NCBI GenBank assembly: GCA_017545245.1
Contig: JAFWPB010000050.1
Location: 1-55,091 of the forward strand
Reading direction: 5' to 3'
DNA: 55,091 bases
Origin: Clostridiales bacterium
GTDB taxonomy: Bacteria > Bacillota > Clostridia > Saccharofermentanales > Saccharofermentanaceae
Shown here: in pieces, positions 52,147 through 55,091 of the stretch
Layout: each line of letters opens with the position of its first letter
How positions within the stretch are numbered: position 1 is the first letter of the stretch
Notes under the pieces: generated by a model
What the model saw: the letters and a program-made list of their open reading frames with translations, nothing else
Told to the model about the DNA's origin: nothing
The model's database searches: none
Made by a program: the position numbers and the translations under genes

Positions 52147-52458
52147 TTAAGCCTTGAGCTCAATGCTCACGCCTGCAGGCATGTCAAGCTTCATCAATGC
52201 ATCAACAGTCTTCTGGTTCGGCGCATAGATGTCGATGAGACGCTTATGCGTACGAAGTTCAAACTGCTCACGGGAATCCTTATACTTGTGCGGGGAACGC
52301 AGGATCGTGGTGATCTCTTTTTCTGTCGGGAGCGGGATTGGGCCGGAGAAGCTTGCGCCTGTTCTGGTAACCGTCTCAACAATACGTGCTGCGCTCTGGT
52401 CAAGGAGCTCGTGATCATAAGCCTTAAGCTTAATTCTGATCTTTTGGTTTGTTGCCAT
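52147..52458 (-). CDS. rpsJ: 30S ribosomal protein S10
   Basis: A 103-residue head protein also known as Nus[40 protein letters not shown] and [20 protein letters not shown]. The ATG at 52458 has GGAGG seven bases upstream. First gene of the S10 operon, preceded by a long structured leader and a strong promoter. Confidence 0.98.
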   Translation of the reverse strand: MATNQKIRIKLKAYDHELLDQSAARIVETVTRTGASFSGPIPLPTEKEITTILRSPHKYKDSREQFELRTHKRLIDIYAPNQKTVDALMKLDMPAGVSIELKA

Positions 52459-52735
52459 GTTTGATTCCTCCAAATCTTTTGCTGTTATTTTTCTTCACCC
52501 TGTCTAGCGTTTCTTCTGAGCCCATCATAAAACCCAGGAGACCAGTTACCGCATGCTACGGCACTTTGGGCCTGGGCATGTGTTCTACAGAACACACGCT
52601 GTGACTTCAGGTTTCTCGCCGGAGATCTTCGCCTCCGACTGCTCCGCCTAAGTTACCCGCCATCTGGAGCACAGCCCGCTCCATTGTCGGCAATCTCAAG
52701 CATCTACGCTACGCGCACAAAGTCGCGCACGAAAG
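52459..52735 (-). ncRNA. Long structured leader of the S10 operon
   Basis: About 270 bases of leftward transcript precede rpsJ. Visible stems include TGGAGC/GCTCCA (52683-52665), CGGAG/CTCCG (52637-52620), TGTGTTC/GAACACA (52596-52579), and CCCAGG/CCTGGG (52576-52533) enclosing TGCCGTA/TGCGGTA. The last stem is followed by TTTTATG, which is weak for a terminator but could serve as an attenuator. No gene is seen inside. The position and fold fit an autoregulatory ribosomal protein leader; I cannot name the family. Confidence 0.6.
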
Positions 52736-52764
52736 AGTATACAACAGAAAGTATAGCAATGCAA
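52736..52764 (-). promoter_or_regulatory. Promoter of the S10 operon
   Basis: Leftward TTGCAT (52759-52764), a 17-base spacer and TATACT (52736-52741) lie about 280 bases ahead of rpsJ, directly downstream of the rplL terminator. The -35 is the same hexamer as in the rpmJ promoter. Confidence 0.75.
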
Positions 52765-52803
52765 GTATTATTTTCAAAAAATGTTAAAATCGCCCAAACA
52801 GGC

Positions 52804-52842
52804 AAAAAACCGTCGTCGAAACGGGTCCGACGACGGTTTTTT
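52804..52842 (-). terminator. Terminator after rplL
   Basis: CCGTCGTCG (52810-52818) pairs perfectly with CGACGACGG (52828-52836) with runs of six A and six T on the two sides. It ends the rplKAJL transcript before the S10 promoter. Confidence 0.93.
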
Positions 52843-52870
52843 AATCAAACAAATCGCTTGATGGGTTAGA

Positions 52871-53251
52871 TTACTTAATCTCAACCTCAGCGCCAGCTTC
52901 CTGAAGCTTAGCAGCAGCTGCATCAGCCTCTTCCTTGGAAACGTTCTCTTTGATAGCCTTCGGAGCACCATCAACGAGCTCCTTAGCTTCCTTAAGACCA
53001 AGACCTGTGATCTCACGAACAACCTTGATAACTGCGATCTTCTGAGCACCAGCACTCTTGAGGTTTACTGTGAACTCTGTCTGAGCAGCAGCAGCGTCAG
53101 CAGCGCCAGCACCAGCAGCCGGAGCAGCAACTGCTACAGCAGCAGCGGATACGCCAAATTCATCTTCGATACCCTTCTCGAGCTCGAAAAGTTCCATAAC
53201 GGAAAGTGTCTTGATTTCTTCGAGAAGCTTTGTAATTTTTTCACTAGCCAT
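52871..53251 (-). CDS. rplL: 50S ribosomal protein L7/L12
   Basis: A 126-residue stalk protein that recruits translation GTPases: N-terminal dimer domain ([20 protein letters not shown]), an Ala-rich flexible hinge, and the C-terminal domain [20 protein letters not shown]. The start at 53251 follows GGAGG by seven bases. It is followed by a terminator and not by rpoB. Confidence 0.98.
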   Translation of the reverse strand: MASEKITKLLEEIKTLSVMELFELEKGIEDEFGVSAAAVAVAAPAAGAGAADAAAAQTEFTVNLKSAGAQKIAVIKVVREITGLGLKEAKELVDGAPKAIKENVSKEEADAAAAKLQEAGAEVEIK

Positions 53252-53314
53252 TTTTATTTCCTCCATTAATTGTTTATCGCCACGTTGGGCGTAACTAGTA
53301 ATTTGCTGAATGTA

Positions 53315-53950
53315 TTACTCAGCAGATGTTTCTGTTGCTTCTGCAGCAACGGCAACCGGCTCTGCTTCTGCTGGAGCGGATTCTTCCGCCGGAGCAGCTG
53401 CTTCTTCAGCCGGAGCAGCTTCCTCTGCCTTAGCTTCAGGAGCTACGCCACCCTCGGACTCGAGCTTTTCAGCAACGGCCTTTGTGAGCATAGCAAGCTT
53501 GGTAAATGGGAAGAGCAATGCATAGACGATCTGGCTGAGCAGTACATCCTTGGACGGAACAGCTGCGAGAGCCTCGACTTCTGCAATAGTTGCCACTTTG
53601 CCTTCGATAATGCCGCCCTTGATGTTCAGCTTCTCGAAATCATCAGCAAACTTCTTTACTACCTTGGCAGGTGCGATGAGATCTTCTGTAGAATAAGCAA
53701 CTGCTGTAGGTCCCTTGAACATTTCGTCCAGACCTTCGATGCCCAATTCCTTGAAGACCAGATTTAATGTCGTGTTCTTTACTACCTTGTAGTTCACTGC
53801 ATTCTTACGAAGTTCGTTACGGAAAGCGGTGTCCTGCTCAACAGTCAGACCACGAGCGTCAACGAAAACAAAGGACTGTGCGTTCTTGTAGCTCTCAACG
53901 AGTTCTGCAACAACTTTCTTCTTTGCTTCCAAAATCTTTTCACTTGGCAT
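53315..53950 (-). CDS. rplJ: 50S ribosomal protein L10, with acidic Ala/Pro tail
   Basis: L10 anchors L12 dimers on the ribosome and represses its own operon by binding the leader. The core (residues 1 to about 168) has FVFVDARGLTVEQDTAFRNE, FKGPTAVAYSTEDLIAPAKV and the L12-binding C-terminal helix. The final 40 or so residues are a low-complexity Ala/Glu/Pro run ending ATETSAE, giving 211 residues where about 165-175 is usual. AAGGAGG precedes the ATG. Confidence 0.97.
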   Translation of the reverse strand: MPSEKILEAKKKVVAELVESYKNAQSFVFVDARGLTVEQDTAFRNELRKNAVNYKVVKNTTLNLVFKELGIEGLDEMFKGPTAVAYSTEDLIAPAKVVKKFADDFEKLNIKGGIIEGKVATIAEVEALAAVPSKDVLLSQIVYALLFPFTKLAMLTKAVAEKLESEGGVAPEAKAEEAAPAEEAAAPAEESAPAEAEPVAVAAEATETSAE

Positions 53951-53978
53951 GATGTCTTTACCTCCTTATATTGATACT

Positions 53979-54010
53979 AAAATACCCCACGCGGTTGAAG
54001 CGAGGGGTAT
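53979..54010 (-). terminator. Attenuator hairpin of the L10 leader
   Basis: ATACCCC and GC (53982-53992) pair with GCGAGGGGTAT (53999-54010) and the leftward transcript continues TTTTAG. It lies 30 bases ahead of rplJ, where L10 leaders place their terminator. Confidence 0.75.
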
Positions 54011-54110
54011 CTGTGATCAATATGATACGGATGATTCCTCACCTCGGCGGGACGACATGACTCGTTTGCGATTGCTCTCCCGCTGTCTTTAGCTGTGGAT
54101 ATTTTATTAA
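53982..54110 (-). ncRNA. L10 ribosomal protein leader
   Basis: The leftward RNA between rplA and rplJ contains the conserved CCACAGCTAAAGACAGCGGG segment (54098-54079), then GTCCCGCC and GAGGTGAGG, ending in the attenuator hairpin. This matches the L10 leader of Bacillota, in which L10 with L12 binds the RNA and favours termination, lowering rplJ-rplL expression. Confidence 0.85.
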
Positions 54111-54146
54111 GTTGTGATGAAGAACCTTGTATCCTTCGCCCGATTA

Positions 54147-54836
54147 TTAAAGCTTGGAAGCATTTACACGGATACCAGGACCCATGGTCGAGCAGATGGA
54201 AACGTTCTTCAGATACTGACCTTTAGCGGCAGAAGGCTTAGCCTTGATGATAGCATCCATGATGGTCTTGAAGTTCTCTTCGAGCTTCTCCTGACCAAAG
54301 GAAACCTTGCCGATTGGGCAGTGGATGATGTTTGTCTTATCGAGACGGTATTCGATCTTACCGGCTTTGATATCTGTAACAGCCTTTGCTACATCCATTG
54401 TAACTGTGCCAGCCTTCGGTGTTGGCATCAAGCCCTTAGGACCCAAAACCTTACCAAGACGACCGAGCTTAGGCATCATGTCCGGTGTTGCGATAAGTGC
54501 ATCGAAATCGAACCAGTTCTCATTTGCGATCTTGTCGATATACTCTTCTGCACCAACATACTCTGCGCCAGCTGCCTGAGCTTCATCAGCCTTCGGGCCC
54601 TTAGCAATAACGAGTACGCGCTTGGAACGACCTGTACCATGCGGGAGAACTACCGCACCACGAACCTGCTGGTCAGCGTGACGGGAGTCTACACCGAGAC
54701 GTACGTGAAGTTCAACCATCTCATCAAATTTTGCTTTACCTGTTTCTACAACCAAGCGAACTGCTTCAGAAGGATCGTAAGAAACAGATCTGTCTACGAG
54801 CTTAGCGAGCTCTTGATATCTCTTTCCTCTTTTCAT
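54147..54836 (-). CDS. rplA: 50S ribosomal protein L1
   Basis: A 229-residue protein of the L1 stalk: [40 protein letters not shown] and [20 protein letters not shown]. Follows rplK by 17 bases; the L10 leader lies downstream. Confidence 0.98.
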   Translation of the reverse strand: MKRGKRYQELAKLVDRSVSYDPSEAVRLVVETGKAKFDEMVELHVRLGVDSRHADQQVRGAVVLPHGTGRSKRVLVIAKGPKADEAQAAGAEYVGAEEYIDKIANENWFDFDALIATPDMMPKLGRLGKVLGPKGLMPTPKAGTVTMDVAKAVTDIKAGKIEYRLDKTNIIHCPIGKVSFGQEKLEENFKTIMDAIIKAKPSAAKGQYLKNVSICSTMGPGIRVNASKL

Positions 54837-54853
54837 AGTAACTCTCCTTCAAA

Positions 54854-55091
54854 TCAGTCCTCAGTAACAACGATACCCATGCTTCTGGCAGTACCAGCTA
54901 CCATACGTGCACAAGCGTCAATGTCTGCGGCATTTGTATCAACGATTTTGATCTCAGCGATCTTCTTGCACTCCGAGAAAGAAATCTTTGCTACCTTGTC
55001 CTTGTTCGGCTTACCCGAAGCCTTCTCAATGTTGCAAGCTTTCTTAAGCAGTACCGGTACCGGCGGAGTCTTTGTAATGAAAGAATAAGAA
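54854..55091 (-). CDS. rplK: 50S ribosomal protein L11, partial (C-terminal part)
   Basis: The last 78 codons of rplK; the start lies beyond the right edge. The visible part reads [33 protein letters not shown] and ends [19 protein letters not shown], the rRNA-binding C-terminal domain of L11. The stop is at 54854-54856. Order rplK-rplA-rplJ-rplL is standard. Confidence 0.96.
   Translation of the reverse strand, partial: SYSFITKTPPVPVLLKKACNIEKASGKPNKDKVAKISFSECKKIAEIKIVDTNAADIDACARMVAGTARSMGIVVTED

Noticed and set aside
52459..52735. RNase P RNA, 6S RNA or tmRNA in the rpsJ upstream region
   Set aside because: I looked for their conserved core motifs and did not find them; the position after a promoter and before rpsJ favours an mRNA leader.

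Overview
The window looks like a chromosomal segment from a monoderm member of the class Clostridia. The signs are strong purine-rich Shine-Dalgarno sites before almost every gene, a zinc-ribbon S14 and a zinc-type adenylate kinase, two VanW-family surface proteins, an L10 leader of the low-GC Gram-positive type, and an S10-spc-alpha order of Bacillota type. I cannot place it below class level from sequence alone. Almost all genes lie on the minus strand; only three clear genes are on the plus strand (a sugar-phosphate transferase, an HAD phosphatase and a GT2 glycosyltransferase).

Region 1 (1-5.9 kb): two paralogous membrane-anchored VanW proteins flank phosphoglycerate mutase gpmI. One VanW protein carries a long PAPTESET repeat tail. 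The first 345 bases hold no convincing gene but contain a perfect 10-bp inverted repeat.

Region 2 (6.1-22.1 kb): a surface polysaccharide locus. A polyprenyl-phosphate sugar-1-phosphate transferase reads rightwards. Two leftward operons carry six GT4 glycosyltransferases, ManC (GDP-mannose synthesis), Gmd and an Rmd-like reductase (GDP-mannose to a GDP-6-deoxyhexose, most likely GDP-D-rhamnose), a Wzm/Wzt ABC exporter whose ATPase has an extra C-terminal domain, two small helical proteins that share a motif, and one unknown small protein. Together they suggest an ABC-exported, D-rhamnose-containing glycan assembled on a lipid carrier.

Region 3 (22.1-31.2 kb): a leftward operon of two large YfhO-family membrane proteins, a phosphohexomutase and a small methyltransferase, divergent from a DPM1/CsbB-like GT2. 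This is the pairing expected for glycosylation of a cell-envelope polymer outside the membrane through an undecaprenyl-phosphate sugar. The mutase may also feed hexose-1-phosphates to region 2.

Region 4 (31.4-36.4 kb): cyclophilin, TruA, a ROK glucokinase-like protein, EcfT, and both ECF ATPases fused in one polypeptide.

Region 5 (36.5-55.1 kb): the alpha, spc and S10 operons (rplQ back to rpsJ), followed upstream directly by rplL-rplJ-rplA-rplK. The rpoBC and str genes that commonly lie between rplL and rpsJ are absent here. L17 carries a large insertion and L22 a long N-terminal extension. Structured leaders precede rplJ (classic L10 leader) and rpsJ (about 280 nt, candidate autoregulatory leader). 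rplK runs off the right edge. No tRNA, rRNA, CRISPR array, insertion sequence or prophage gene was seen.
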